DNA from: Nematopogon swammerdamellus
Taxonomy: Eukaryota > Arthropoda > Insecta > Lepidoptera > Adelidae
Reading direction: 5' to 3'
Assembly (NCBI GenBank): GCA_946902875.1
Contig: OX336345.1
Coordinates: 7,843,395 to 7,907,394 of the forward strand
Length of the DNA: 64,000 nucleotides
Shown: positions 55,347 to 64,000 of the stretch, in pieces
How the letters are laid out: every line of letters starts with the position of its first letter
Position numbering within the stretch: the first letter of the stretch is position 1
Notes under the pieces: generated by a model
What the model saw: the letters and a program-made list of their open reading frames with translations, nothing else
Databases searched by the model: none
What the model was told of the DNA's origin: nothing
Translations under genes and position numbers: made by a program

Positions 55347-55644
55347 GAAGAAGTAGAGAGGAACTATAGAATAGAAAGGAAAATGCTTTGTTCGTAGACA
55401 GCTGTAAAACATTTCAATGTTCTCAGCATAAAACTAAGCCAGCTACTCCACCAATTAAATGCACCTATCGAGCCACCACGCTTTTCTACCGGACCGGAAA
55501 CGTTTCGAAAAAGAACAAAAACGGAAACGTCTTCTACCGAAAGTGTTTTGAAAACATGATCTAAGGCTGACTGACTAGACTTTTCTGTTGACGGTACAAA
55601 TAATTTCATTATTCAGACTAGTGACAGCTAATATTCTATAGAAT
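55347..55644. other. Unassigned sequence
   Basis: Nothing supportable. Confidence 0.4.
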
Positions 55645-55940
55645 CTCTATCTCTACTTCTCATATAAAAATGAAACGTGTATGTATGTTTGAGGTAAACC
55701 CCGGAATCACAGAACAGATGTTGATGCGGTTTACGCCAATGAAAAGAGTAGTTCTTCAGGCTCACTATAGGCTATATATAGGTATACCATCACGATAAAT
55801 AGCACAAGGACTGAGCAGTATCAAAGAAAGTATAGTGTGGACGGAAGAGGAGAGAATATATATTCTCTCGAGATCGTTAAATCGGATTTGCTATTAAACC
55901 AAGTCTACCGCAAGCGAAGCCGCGGGCATAAGCTAGTTTT
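55645..55940 (+). repeat. S-type interspersed repeat, near complete
   Basis: ATCTCTACTTCTCATATAAA to CGCAAGCGAAGCCGCGGGC..AGCTAG. Confidence 0.8.
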
Positions 55941-56387
55941 TGTATAAAACTACTCACTGCAGAAATTCCTCTTACTCATTCTCTGTTGGTCGTTCTTGGA
56001 CGCGCGCCATTTAACATTTCGTCAATTTTAGGAATGTAATACCACGAGGAGATTAATTTCCAAATTGTTTGTCCTCCGCTTTATAAATCGCACGGTCCGC
56101 CGAGAATCCATGAGTTATGATAATTGGGTGGAGCTTCTTCGAGGATATCGCCATAAGTCAAAATAATTAATATTCAAAATTAATATTCGCGGACTCTATC
56201 GCAGTTCTGAGAAGCTATCCGCTCCGAGTAGAGCGTGAGCGAGAGCACTGTCATCTGAAATAGAATTCCTGAATGACTGAAAAGCAAACAACCAAAGCTA
56301 ACATAGACCACATTCATACAAAGCGCACAAAATCAAATCATGCCTACTAAATTGCGTTTCAAAATAAATACTAGCATAGCAAGCAAG
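55941..56387. other. Unassigned sequence
   Basis: Nothing supportable. Confidence 0.4.
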
Positions 56388-56615
56388 TACCGTGTGGGAC
56401 CGATATTTTTTTTTTTATGGAAACTCACACGGTTGGCAGCATCACCTACAACATCCGTGAAGTCAGCCCAACTTAAAAACAATAGCCCCACTGCATCTCT
56501 TCCCGTGCATGTGGTCAAAGGCTACTAAGGGATAAGGACAGGATAGCCACCTCTCATCTTTGCACGATCCTTTCACCGAGTCAGGCAGTAAGTAGGTGGA
56601 TCTTCGTGCCTTATT
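56388..56615 (+). repeat. SINE family B containing a nested SINE A end
   Basis: CGTGTGGGACCGATA is separated from its continuation ACTTAAAAACAATAGCCCC by a 66-bp family A 3' end; then GTGGTCAAAGGCTACTAAGG follows. Confidence 0.75.
56406..56471 (-). repeat. SINE family A 3' end nested in SINE B
   Basis: Poly-T, ATGGAAACTCACACGGTTGG to GTGAAGTCAGCCCA. 5' truncation of a reverse-transcribed insertion. Confidence 0.8.
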
Positions 56616-56751
56616 TGGTATATTCTTCGTTCTATTTGCTGTATCCTAAATTCCTAACTAATAAAGGGCAAAATCTGTAATGATACGCCACCGTCGACTC
56701 TATGTTCGCTTATAAATCGCTTAGAAATACTCAATTGTTCGCATGAAGTTT

Positions 56752-56988
56752 TCACACGGACTCGCGCACTGAGTTTTCCGTACCATCGCGTAATTGGCCG
56801 GTTTTCATTATAATTTCGTTTGACGCAGGTATACGTATATTACAGTTTTTACGATATACTAGGAAGTCCAGGGAAGTCTCCGGTATGGCACCTACCTTCT
56901 CGGAGGTGATATTGGCTGGTCGGAGCATGCGCTTTCCTCCGACTCAGCCACCCATACTGGATACATACAAAAAAATTAAAAAATTTAA
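56752..56988. repeat. GGGTTCCG right end (-) and SINE family C 3' part (+)
   Basis: 56752-56808: GACTCGCGCACTGAGTTTTCC, TAATTGGCCGG. 56865-56988: AAGTCTCCGGTATGGCACCT ... CCACCCATACTGGATACATAC and A-rich tail. Confidence 0.7.
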
Positions 56989-57049
56989 AACCAGAAAATC
57001 TTTAAAAAGACACGTTTCTTGCTTGTATGCCCCCCCCTTTGATTTTTTA

Positions 57050-57178
57050 ATTTGTTCTTTTTTTTATGTTTTGTCCACATGGTATATCCGCCATTATAAC
57101 ACAGATAGACGAACGGACAGACGGAGATGCCGCGTAGGCTTAGTAATAGGGTCCCGTGCGCATACGGAACCCTAAAAA
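57050..57178 (-). repeat. GGGTTCCG element, left end
   Basis: Ends GGGTCCCGTGCGCATACGGAA CCCTAAAAAAG (inverted TTTTTAGGGTTCCGTA) with GACGAACGGACAGACGGAG. Confidence 0.7.
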
Positions 57179-57765
57179 AGAAAGTTCAAATAAATAACGT
57201 GTGTTCGAGTACGTACTATATAGAAACAGCTAATCCGACTAGAAAATAAATTCAATATTTAAATTAGCACGAACGGCAGACGGAACTCTACATTTTCAGG
57301 AATTTATTTTTTATTTTAATGATGAGCAACTGAAGTAGGCAGTTACTCGTTTTATTGAAAAATTCTACTTAGTATGTAACTCAAGTGTTTCAGAGCGGAC
57401 AGCATTCCTGTATAAACATCGCATTATTCCAGGCAGTAATAACCATTCCTTACTTTGCCAATTTCAACTTTCTCATTACTTAGTGGACTGCGATGAAATA
57501 TGGAGGCGAGTTCGGTCATTTTCTTCATTTTGACGGAAGATAATTCGCGAGCCGCGGTCGCGCGTCGCACGTCAAGCGATCCACATTCTGACATGATCGG
57601 CGCAAATGGGTTAAAATAACTCGCTTAAGTGACACATCGAAGTGAAATGACCGGAGGAGGCGCCCTAACGTATTATCGATTGAAACGTCAAAGCAGTGTT
57701 ACTGAATTTGTATTAGTTTATATATAGATTTAGATGAATATAGAATTTAGATAGATTTATGACAT
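57179..57765. other. Unassigned sequence
   Basis: Nothing supportable. Confidence 0.4.
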
Positions 57766-57960
57766 ACTAGCTTTTGTCCGCGGCTTCGTTCGCGTGAAAT
57801 TCGTATTTATAAAGAAGTAAGTATGTAGTTAATATAGATAAAAAGATAGAAAATGCTTTATTGCTCCAATAAACATTAAACAGTAATAGGTAAATTCGAA
57901 AATTTACATAAGGTGCAAAAGCGATCTTATGCCTTACAGAGATTTCTTACAGTCAACATT
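57766..57960 (-). repeat. S-type end and LINE-like 3' end
   Basis: 57770-57808: CTAGCTTTTGTCCGCGGCTTC..GTGAAATTCGTATTT, the same terminus as 19219. 57846-57960: inverted GGAGCAATAAAGCATTTTC with GCATAAGATCGCTTTTGCACC. Confidence 0.6.
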
Positions 57961-58734
57961 TGTCTATCGGTAGGTAAGCTCGCTACCGTACCTTTATTTC
58001 GGCGCGCGGTACAATTCGATTTGTATGAGAGCCACATCTTAACGTAACCAGAACTGAATTTTATTTAGCCTATCCTCTGTGACGTAGTTAAATATGCTTG
58101 TTTAAAAGTTTCTTTGCATTCGGATGAACGGTTTATGAGTTATGTATGAAGGAACATACATATATACGGAAAATATTTCTATAAATCGTCAAATTAGTTT
58201 TAGTGTCATATATACAGTCTAAAAACGCAATATCTCATAAAACAAAGTAACTTACTCCATGACCATCAGTTACATATTTATTATTAATTGATGATGATGA
58301 TATTTTCCATAAACTATACTTAGGCATTTTTTAATTCGCAAACTACTGCAGGGGATTCTTTTGTATATAAAAAAATATATAAATTAAAACTACAACTTTG
58401 GTGTAGTATTTAGGTGAAAATATAAATTAAATTTTATTTACAATTCGTTACGACTAAAGCATAAAGCATAAGCTAGGCCACAAACATCTATCAGAGAATC
58501 GAATAGGCCATAATCATCTATTAGAAAAGTCTTAAGACTGAGCTGAGAGCTTTTTGCGAAGGTTTTATAAGCCCGTGCGCGCTCTTGTCTTCCATATCTC
58601 GAAGAAATGACACTGCGAAATTATTTCTTGGCCAGTCGCTTGAATAAACGTTATTTGCGAGTGAAAAGGCAATGATTTTGAACTCATTCTCAACTTCTTT
58701 GCATTTCTTTAAATTACTCTCTCCTCGCGTTCCG
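57961..58734. other. Unassigned sequence
   Basis: Nothing supportable. Confidence 0.4.
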
Positions 58735-59135
58735 TTTGTAGGGTTTCGTACCTCAAAGGAGATAACACGGAATCCTTATAGGTCCACTCTTGTCTGTCTG
58801 CCTGTCTGTCCGTCTGTCACAGCGTACTTTCTCCGAATCTACTGGACGAAAAATTTTGATGACCCAAGCCCGGACGTATAGCGTAAATGAACGAATTTCA
58901 ATTTTGGAAATGTTTAGGGCATCGTGCATGTGACATATCAATCAATGAAACTGGCTCAATACAAGGAATACATATATATATCTATGTATATATATTTTTT
59001 TTTTTAATTAAGTCTGAAATTAAAAAAAAAATTATTGGAAATACAGGGCCCCTCAGTTTAGTTCTTAAGTCCTCACGGAAAATTAAATAGTACGGAACCC
59101 CCTCCACGCGAGTTCAACTCGCTTGACCGCTTCTT
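58735..59135 (+). repeat. GGGTTCCG-related element
   Basis: TAGGGTTTCGTACCTCAAAG, GTCTGTCTGCCTGTCTGTCC, CTCCGAATCTACTGGACG, then AT-rich sequence and GTACGGAACCCCCTCCACGC, GCTTGACCGCTTC. Confidence 0.65.
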
Positions 59136-59513
59136 TATTTTCTGTATAATTATTATATATTTTAAATAATTATATTTAGGCATTCCGTTACACCTGTAAA
59201 ATTTTATCACACTATCAGTGAATAAAAGGGTCAATCATTGACGTTTCGAAACTGTAGGTTTTTGTGATCGAAATAATATTTGCTCTATTGTAAAATCCAC
59301 CGCGCAGGGAAACGCGCAGCTGGGAGAAGACGGCCGCTGATCGCTGTTCTGCGGTAAAATCCCTCTGTACTTTTGTCTTTGACCGATACACGCGCCGTGT
59401 TCTAATATTGTCCACACCCCAAACACGGCGAGCCAACACATTCAATAGCTGTTAAGTTCTTTCTCACTCTATTTCAGATGTTATGTAACGGCGATCGATG
59501 AGACCAATTTTCC
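59136..59513. other. Unassigned sequence
   Basis: A GC-richer patch at 59290-59430 without domain. Confidence 0.4.
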
Positions 59514-59855
59514 AAAAACCGGCCAAGTGCGAGTCGAACTCGCGCACCGAGGGTTCCGTATCGCCATGTCATGGTCAGCGCCACTCACGCCATCTATGTA
59601 TTAGTTAAAATGCTTCATACTCTTTTCGGTAGATGGCGCGCATACACTTTTTAGTTTCTTGTATGGGGATCCCGTGAATTTTTTACTTTTTCTTATTTTT
59701 ATTATTTGTTGTTATATCGGCCATAATAACACATATACTGTGAAAATTTCAACGGGCTACCTATTACGGTTTAAGAGATACAGCCCTCGGACTGACAGAC
59801 AGACGGCATAGGCTTAGTAATAGGGTCCCGTATGACGGATACGGAACCCTAAAAA
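59514..59855 (-). repeat. GGGTTCCG element, complete short type
   Basis: AAAACCGGCCAAGTGCGAGTC to CGGATACGGAACCCTAAAAA; very similar to 40233-40594. Confidence 0.85.
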
Positions 59856-59989
59856 TAAACTAATGAATGAACTAAATAAAGAGTAAGTGGTGTCGGGTGC
59901 TCGGCTCGGTCTGGACTCGGACTCTTGATCTCAATTTCCGTGGTTCTTTCTGAAAAATTTTTTTTTTTTCTGACGGAAAAAGTTACGTG

Positions 59990-60068
59990 CACACCTACAC
60001 CTGCTGCTTCACTGTTCGGAACCGCTGTAAAACTGTAGGTCCCTTACCGTGCCCCTTACTAGTAGGGT
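59990..60068 (+). repeat. SINE family C head
   Basis: CACACCTACACCTGCTGCTTC, GTTCGGAACCGCTGTAAAAC, TGTAGGTCCCTTACCGTGCC, CTTACTAGTAGGG. Cut by the next element. Confidence 0.75.
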
Positions 60069-60070
60069 GA

Positions 60071-60407
60071 TTTTTAGGGTTCCGTAGTCAACAAGGAACC
60101 CTTATAGATTCGCCATGTCCGTCCGTCTATCTGTCTGTCTGTCCGCGGCTTAGCTCAGATACCCTTAGTACTAGAAAGTTGTAAGTTGGTATAGATACCT
60201 ATGCATATTAATAACGCCGACAAAGTGGTAAAATAAAAATTTTGAAACATTTTTAGGGTACCTCCCCTACACGTAAAGTGGGGATGAATTTTTTTTTACG
60301 TCTACCCCATCTTGTATGTTGTCGTTAGATAGGTCTTTTTTATTTTGTTTAATTTTATAACGGTTCCGTTTTCTTCCTCTTTTGAGGTACGGAACCCTAA
60401 AAATATG
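60071..60407 (+). repeat. GGGTTCCG element, internally deleted long type
   Basis: Matches the first about 290 bp of 30635-31338, then jumps to CGGTTCCGTTTTCTTCCTC and GAGGTACGGAACCCTAAAAA. Confidence 0.75.
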
Positions 60408-60743
60408 ATACTGTTAGGATATCGTCCTCATCTCAAATGTTTGGATCATATTATTGAATAAGGCATATTGGTTGTCAAGGTAAAGGGCGGTGCTCGCACA
60501 TTCATATCCCTTGCCACGTCCAATTTTAGAAATATATGAGTTTAAGCGTTATTTACATGCAGGCATCTTTTACGACGGCCTGCATGGGCTGGGCTAGCGG
60601 CGATCGTAAACTGGTGCCGCTTCTGGATTGAGGATATGAACTGACCGCACATGGAAACACAGCTTGTAATGAACGGTTGTAGAAGGCGATGCGCGGCTGT
60701 TGTAGGAAATCTCAGTAGGAAATCATATTGGTGAAAATATTTA
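60408..60743. other. Unassigned sequence
   Basis: Nothing supportable. Confidence 0.4.
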
Positions 60744-60800
60744 GTTTATGGAAATTGACTCGAGCTGCAGCCGTAATGCAAGCCAATGACACCTTGAAAC
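60744..60800 (-). repeat. SINE family A 3' scrap
   Basis: TTATGGAAATTGACTCGAGC, GCCGTAATGCAAGCCAATGACACC; strongly diverged. Confidence 0.5.
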
Positions 60801-60803
60801 CGA

Positions 60804-60955
60804 GTCGGCCTCGGTAGCTCAGTGGTGCGGTCGTTCGACTGTTGTTAAGCAACCCTGAACGCGGTCAGTACTTGGATGGGTGACCGCTCGACCGTTGGAG
60901 GCTGACCGTGGTTCGGATTCCACGTAAGACTGTAGGTCCCTTCCCTTCTTGCCTT
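60804..60955 (+). repeat. SINE family A head (tRNA-like plus 5S-like)
   Basis: The A box TAGCTCAGTGG fits TRGYNNARNNG. From 60844, GTTAAGCAACCCTGAACGCG and GTCAGTACTTGGATGGGTGA then CCGCTCG closely follow the central and 3' part of eukaryotic 5S rRNA, including its box C promoter. A near B box GGTTCGGATTCC follows at 60911-60922. Truncated after the linker GACTGTAGGTCCCTTCCC. Confidence 0.8.
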
Positions 60956-61383
60956 AGACAATCCATTTTATAAGTTAAGTGAATTTTTTTCATACTGTAA
61001 ATAAAAATTCTGCTGACTTTGATAATTCAAATTGTTTATATGCATAAACACAAATTTTATTAATAACTTGACTGAACCCTATGTTCTTTGTTTTGTATTT
61101 TATTATCTTTTTTAATGAGTATATTTTTGACTTAGTATTTTTAATTTTTTGCTTAGATATAGTATGTTATATTTAACATAATGAAAACTTAGTATGTAAG
61201 CTATATTTAAAAAAAGCTCTGTAAGGTTTCTTACCCGATTCTTCCTTATAGATTGCACTACTGAACGGGACATCATAAAAAATGATGACGAACCATACTG
61301 AATATGCATATGTCTCAATGTAATATTGTTATTGTTGTGTGTTCTTTATGGCGAAATAAATATCTGAATCTGAATCTGAATCT
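60956..61383. other. Unassigned AT-rich sequence
   Basis: GAATCT units before 61384 (GAATCTGAATCTGAATCT) resemble a retroelement tail. Confidence 0.4.
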
Positions 61384-61608
61384 TACTAGGTGGTAGGGTT
61401 TATCCCGCCCGGGTTGTTACCACCGCACTGAATGAAACGTCGTCGGTCGAAACGGCTATGTAAATAGTTCGTGTTTTCCGTCCAGTTCAGTTCCGACATG
61501 AAATGAAGGGAAGCACTGACATGGCGCCTAGTTCACCCGGTGTTATGGGCTGACATCACGGGTGTTGTATGTGATGTAGCCAAACGAGTCAATTTCCATA
61601 AAAAAAAA
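61384..61608 (+). repeat. SINE family A from central block to tail
   Basis: TTACTAGGTGGTAGGGTTTA to TTTCCATAAAAAAAA. Confidence 0.85.
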
Positions 61609-61639
61609 TCTGTGCCATTAGGCAGTGAATGAATTAGCC

Positions 61640-61857
61640 ACTGAATTATCAGAGTGGCCAGAGCTCCATGCTCCGATCAGCCAATATCAACTCCGAGAAG
61701 GTTCCACGTCGGAGACTTCCCTTGGTTATAATATCAATTCTTTTTGGATTGCCGGCTATACTTACTTAACTATTGGAGAACACAGCCGAGGTTGCTATGC
61801 GGCCATCATACCACCCAGCTGGCAAAAAATTGAGCCTACCACCTTCCCTTGCCACTT
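61640..61857 (-). repeat. SINE family C, inverted partner
   Basis: CCATGCTCCGATCAGCCAATATC, GAGACTTCCCTTGG, an approximately 35-bp insertion, then ATTGCCGGCTATAC, GAGAACACAGCCGAGGTTGC and GAGCCTACCACCTTCC. Confidence 0.75.
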
Positions 61858-62098
61858 ACTAGGTGGTAGGCTCAAATTGTAGCCGACTGGGTTGGTACCC
61901 CGTACTGGGTGTAAGATGGCCGTATAGCAGCCTCGGTTGTGTTCTCCTCTAGTCCAGTATAGCCAGCAATCCGGGGAAGTCTCCGGTATGGCACCTACCT
62001 TCTCGGAGGTGATATTGGCTGGTCGAAGCATGTGCTTTGGCCTCTCCGACTCGGACACCAACCATACCTGATTACATATAAAAAAAAAAAAAAAATTA
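61858..62098 (+). repeat. SINE family C, central block to tail
   Basis: ACTAGGTGGTAGGCTCAAAT, GCCGACTGGGTTGGTACC, CTAGTCCAGTATAGCCAGC, CCGACTCGGACACCAACC and an A tail of about 16. It lies head to head with the preceding copy, making a large inverted repeat. Confidence 0.85.
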
Positions 62099-62116
62099 AA
62101 AGTTAGGGGCAAGCTT

Positions 62117-62144
62117 AGATCAGGAAAGGATCCTTTCCTGATCT
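62117..62144. repeat. Perfect 28-bp palindrome
   Basis: AGATCAGGAAAGGA followed directly by its complement, at the junction of SINE C and the chimeric SINE. Confidence 0.9.
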
Positions 62145-62157
62145 GAGGGGGCAAGGG

Positions 62158-62446
62158 ACTACATCTCTCCTCGTGTATATCGTAAAAGGCGACTAAAGGA
62201 TATGACTGCCTTCTTTTTTGACATTACTAGGTGGTAGGGTTTAACCCGCCCGGGTTGGTACCACCACACTGAATGAAAGGTCGGTCGAAACGGCTATGTA
62301 AATAGTTTGTGTTTTCCGTCCAGTTCAGTGTTGTAGCCGGCACGACCGAAGGGAAGCACTGACGTAGCACCAAGTTCACCCGGTGTTATGGGCTGACATC
62401 ACGGATGTTGTAGGTGATGTAGCCAACCGTGTCAGTTTCCATAAAA
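62158..62446 (+). repeat. Chimeric SINE: family B head on family A body, second copy
   Basis: CTACATCTCTCCTCGTGTAT, CGTAAAAGGCGACTAAAGGA, TATGACTGCCTTCTTTTTTG then TTACTAGGTGGTAGGGTTTA and the rest of the A body to GTTTCCATAAAAC. Same junction as 13151-13478. Confidence 0.8.
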
Positions 62447-62451
62447 CAAAA

Positions 62452-62540
62452 AGGGAACGGACCTAGTTTTACACCGGTTCCGAACGGCGAGAACCTCCGC
62501 CCGACCATGAGGCGGGCGGAGTCGCCGGCAAAAGCTCAAA
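62452..62540 (-). repeat. SINE family C-like head
   Basis: GGAACGGACCTAGTTTTACACC, GGTTCCGAACGGCGAGAAC, GGCAAAAGCTC; the middle (CTCCGCCCGACCATGAGGCGGGCGGAG) is a hairpin. Confidence 0.65.
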
Positions 62541-63254
62541 TAAATCCCCCCCTTTGTTACTTTGTCTACAAATACATTTAGAAAGACCGCGCGGAGGCGG
62601 CCTCTTTATTTGTAGCGCTAAGTGTGAGCAACAAAAGTGATTGCGGCCCCGTGAAATATTGGGAGCAAATCGAGAAAGACCACTGGTCTCATCTGTGCCA
62701 GCGGCGAAGACAAAAGCACCTTAGAGACACAATTAAGGACTCGGCCCGCTCATAAAACCCTGGACTGTATTTGTCGCATGTTTGCGCTTCTGTTGCAACT
62801 TCTGTCCTTTTTTATAACAAAAGAGCATTGCCTGGTGGTTTTGTATAGTTTTCGCCTTTACGACTTCTGGGGATTTATTGTGATCGATTGGTACAAATTA
62901 TGTTGTTGTATTTTTCGAGAAGGGAGTATGGAAGGAGGGCTTTACTTTAGAAGAAATCTTTAAGAGACAGGTTATGTACGAAAAAAAATTTCGGTAAGTG
63001 TATAATTTTTGTAATATTAAAAAAAATATTACAAAGTTCTACTGCTCCTCGTAAATTCTAAGTCTACTGTGTTGCGTAAATATCAAAACAATTGATAGAT
63101 AAAATCGTCTTAACCGTACACAAGTACCTAATCAAAAGATATTGGTGTAAGCACATGGTGCTTTATTCTTTTATTCTTTTATTCTTTATTCATCATTCGT
63201 ATGGTAGTACACTACGCTTGAATTTGTCCTGTTAGTTTTTAGTTTTTACAATCC
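62541..63254. other. Unassigned, one short open segment
   Basis: 62579-62754 is open for 57 codons on the plus strand with a non-random-looking peptide (KYWEQIEKDHWSHLCQRRR). There is no ATG at its start and I recognise no family. Confidence 0.3.
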
Positions 63255-63315
63255 GGTTCGATTACACCCACAAAGAAGAGCCGGCAAGAAACTTCGCAGG
63301 GTTCTTTTTTTAACG
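63255..63315 (-). repeat. Retroelement 3' end, TTTCTTGCCGG type
   Basis: Inverted CGAAGTTTCTTGCCGGCTCT TCTTTGTGGGTG. Confidence 0.6.
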
Positions 63316-63492
63316 TCTTCAATTACAATACATTGTGACTAGCTACACAATAGACACCGCTTACAGTGTTAAGATATAGTTTGAGAGCTAGAATAACTAT
63401 AATTTAAGCTTGATAATTCTGACCACATAAAATCAAAAGTTAAAGTAAAAGTATAGATAAAATCAGGTGTATAGAGCCTTTGTCAGAAATTG

Positions 63493-63690
63493 TTGATACA
63501 TATCGTATCAAGTCATGTCAGTTATAAATATTCATACCACATTGTAGTACAATGTCAAAAAATAAAATAAATAAATTTGATACTTAATGTATCAATTAGT
63601 CAAAGTAATATTTTAGTATGCGTGCTAAATAAACTTGATACTTAATGTATCAATTAGTCAAATTAATATTTAGCATGCGTCAGCAGTATA
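63493..63690. repeat. Three TTGATAC-N5-GTATCAA dyads and a 58-bp duplication
   Basis: Dyads at 63493-63511 (spacer ATATC), 63577-63595 and 63635-63653 (both spacer TTAAT). The last two lie in a near-exact tandem duplication of period 58, which continues through AATTAGTCAAA and a GCATGC/GTATGCGTGC end. Confidence 0.8.
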
Positions 63691-64000
63691 AATTAAGGTA
63701 CAGGTTGTACCCTGTCAAAATTCAAAATTTGTATGCAGTCAGAATCTCAAGTGAACATGTTTGTAGCAATTTCAGTTTATACCAGTGATAATACGAGGTA
63801 GTACAAATCTCAAAGACCAAAAAGTAATGTGATGAAAAATATAAATCTGCGACAAATGTAACAGTTCATGACAGATACTATAGTTCTTTTAAAAATATAC
63901 GCCTAACATATAAAATATACAATGTTACCAATAATGAATGAGATTAAATGATTTAATAATGATCATTAAGATTTTCTCTCGGATTTTCCTTTCAAAAAAC
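63691..64000. other. Unassigned AT-rich sequence
   Basis: Nothing supportable up to the window edge. Confidence 0.4.

Noticed and set aside
54939..55412. 157-codon minus frame
   Set aside because: Runs antisense through a family B SINE; composition reflects the repeat.
61795..62154. 119-codon minus frame
   Set aside because: Antisense to SINE C and its poly-A tail (Phe run).
62579..62754. 57-codon open segment as a gene
   Set aside because: No start codon, no splice sites I trust and no recognisable family; kept only as a note.

Overview
This window looks like repeat-rich, gene-poor nuclear DNA of an insect, most probably a moth or butterfly. The evidence is the set of interspersed repeats. 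These include elements opening with GGGTTCCGTA and closing with GACTCGCACTTGGCCGG, elements ending GAGCGGAGCCGCGGGC..AGCTAG, retroelement ends with TTTCTTGCCGGTTCTTCT, and several SINE families that I associate with Lepidoptera. That association is from memory; no search was run. No bacterial-type operons, CRISPR arrays or ordinary protein-coding genes are visible. Most open frames over 60 codons fall inside repeats or random AT-rich sequence.

Layout. 1-8000: SINE copies, a tRNA-like Pol III unit (2230-2300) and a 23-bp minisatellite (2588-2989). 8000-17500: mostly unassigned sequence with scattered SINEs, one chimeric SINE (13151-13478) and a TA-flanked MITE (15937-16191). 18000-24220: the densest nest. 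It holds a duplicated repeat block, a 65-68 bp tandem array around a LINE 3' fragment, and a young gypsy/Ty3 LTR element (20607-23929). That element's 645-bp LTR overlap is identical in both copies, and it has a 4-bp target duplication. It is deleted from the 5' LTR into integrase, and it landed in the terminus of a Tc1/mariner-type MITE. 24220-36000: more SINEs, LINE ends, a full-length GGGTTCCG element (30635-31338), a hAT-like MITE with an 8-bp duplication (34007-34386), and the only exon-like open segment (35142-35328). 36000-54300: a TTCCG satellite with 26-bp higher-order period, a second hAT-like MITE family carrying CCAAT and TATA motifs (38382-38590, 52949-53145), and three long hairpins. 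54300-64000: SINEs and GGGTTCCG elements, then a terminal AT-rich stretch with three copies of a dyad.

The most interesting pattern is modularity of the SINEs. I name the families A-E for this window only. Family A has a head that joins a tRNA-like A box to a 5S rRNA-like segment. Families A and C share a central block although their heads and tails differ. A B-head/A-body chimera occurs at two loci with the same junction. No gene network can be inferred. The coding remnants are retroelement fragments: integrase, and C-terminal pieces of LINE polyproteins.

Boundaries were read by eye and may be off by several bases.
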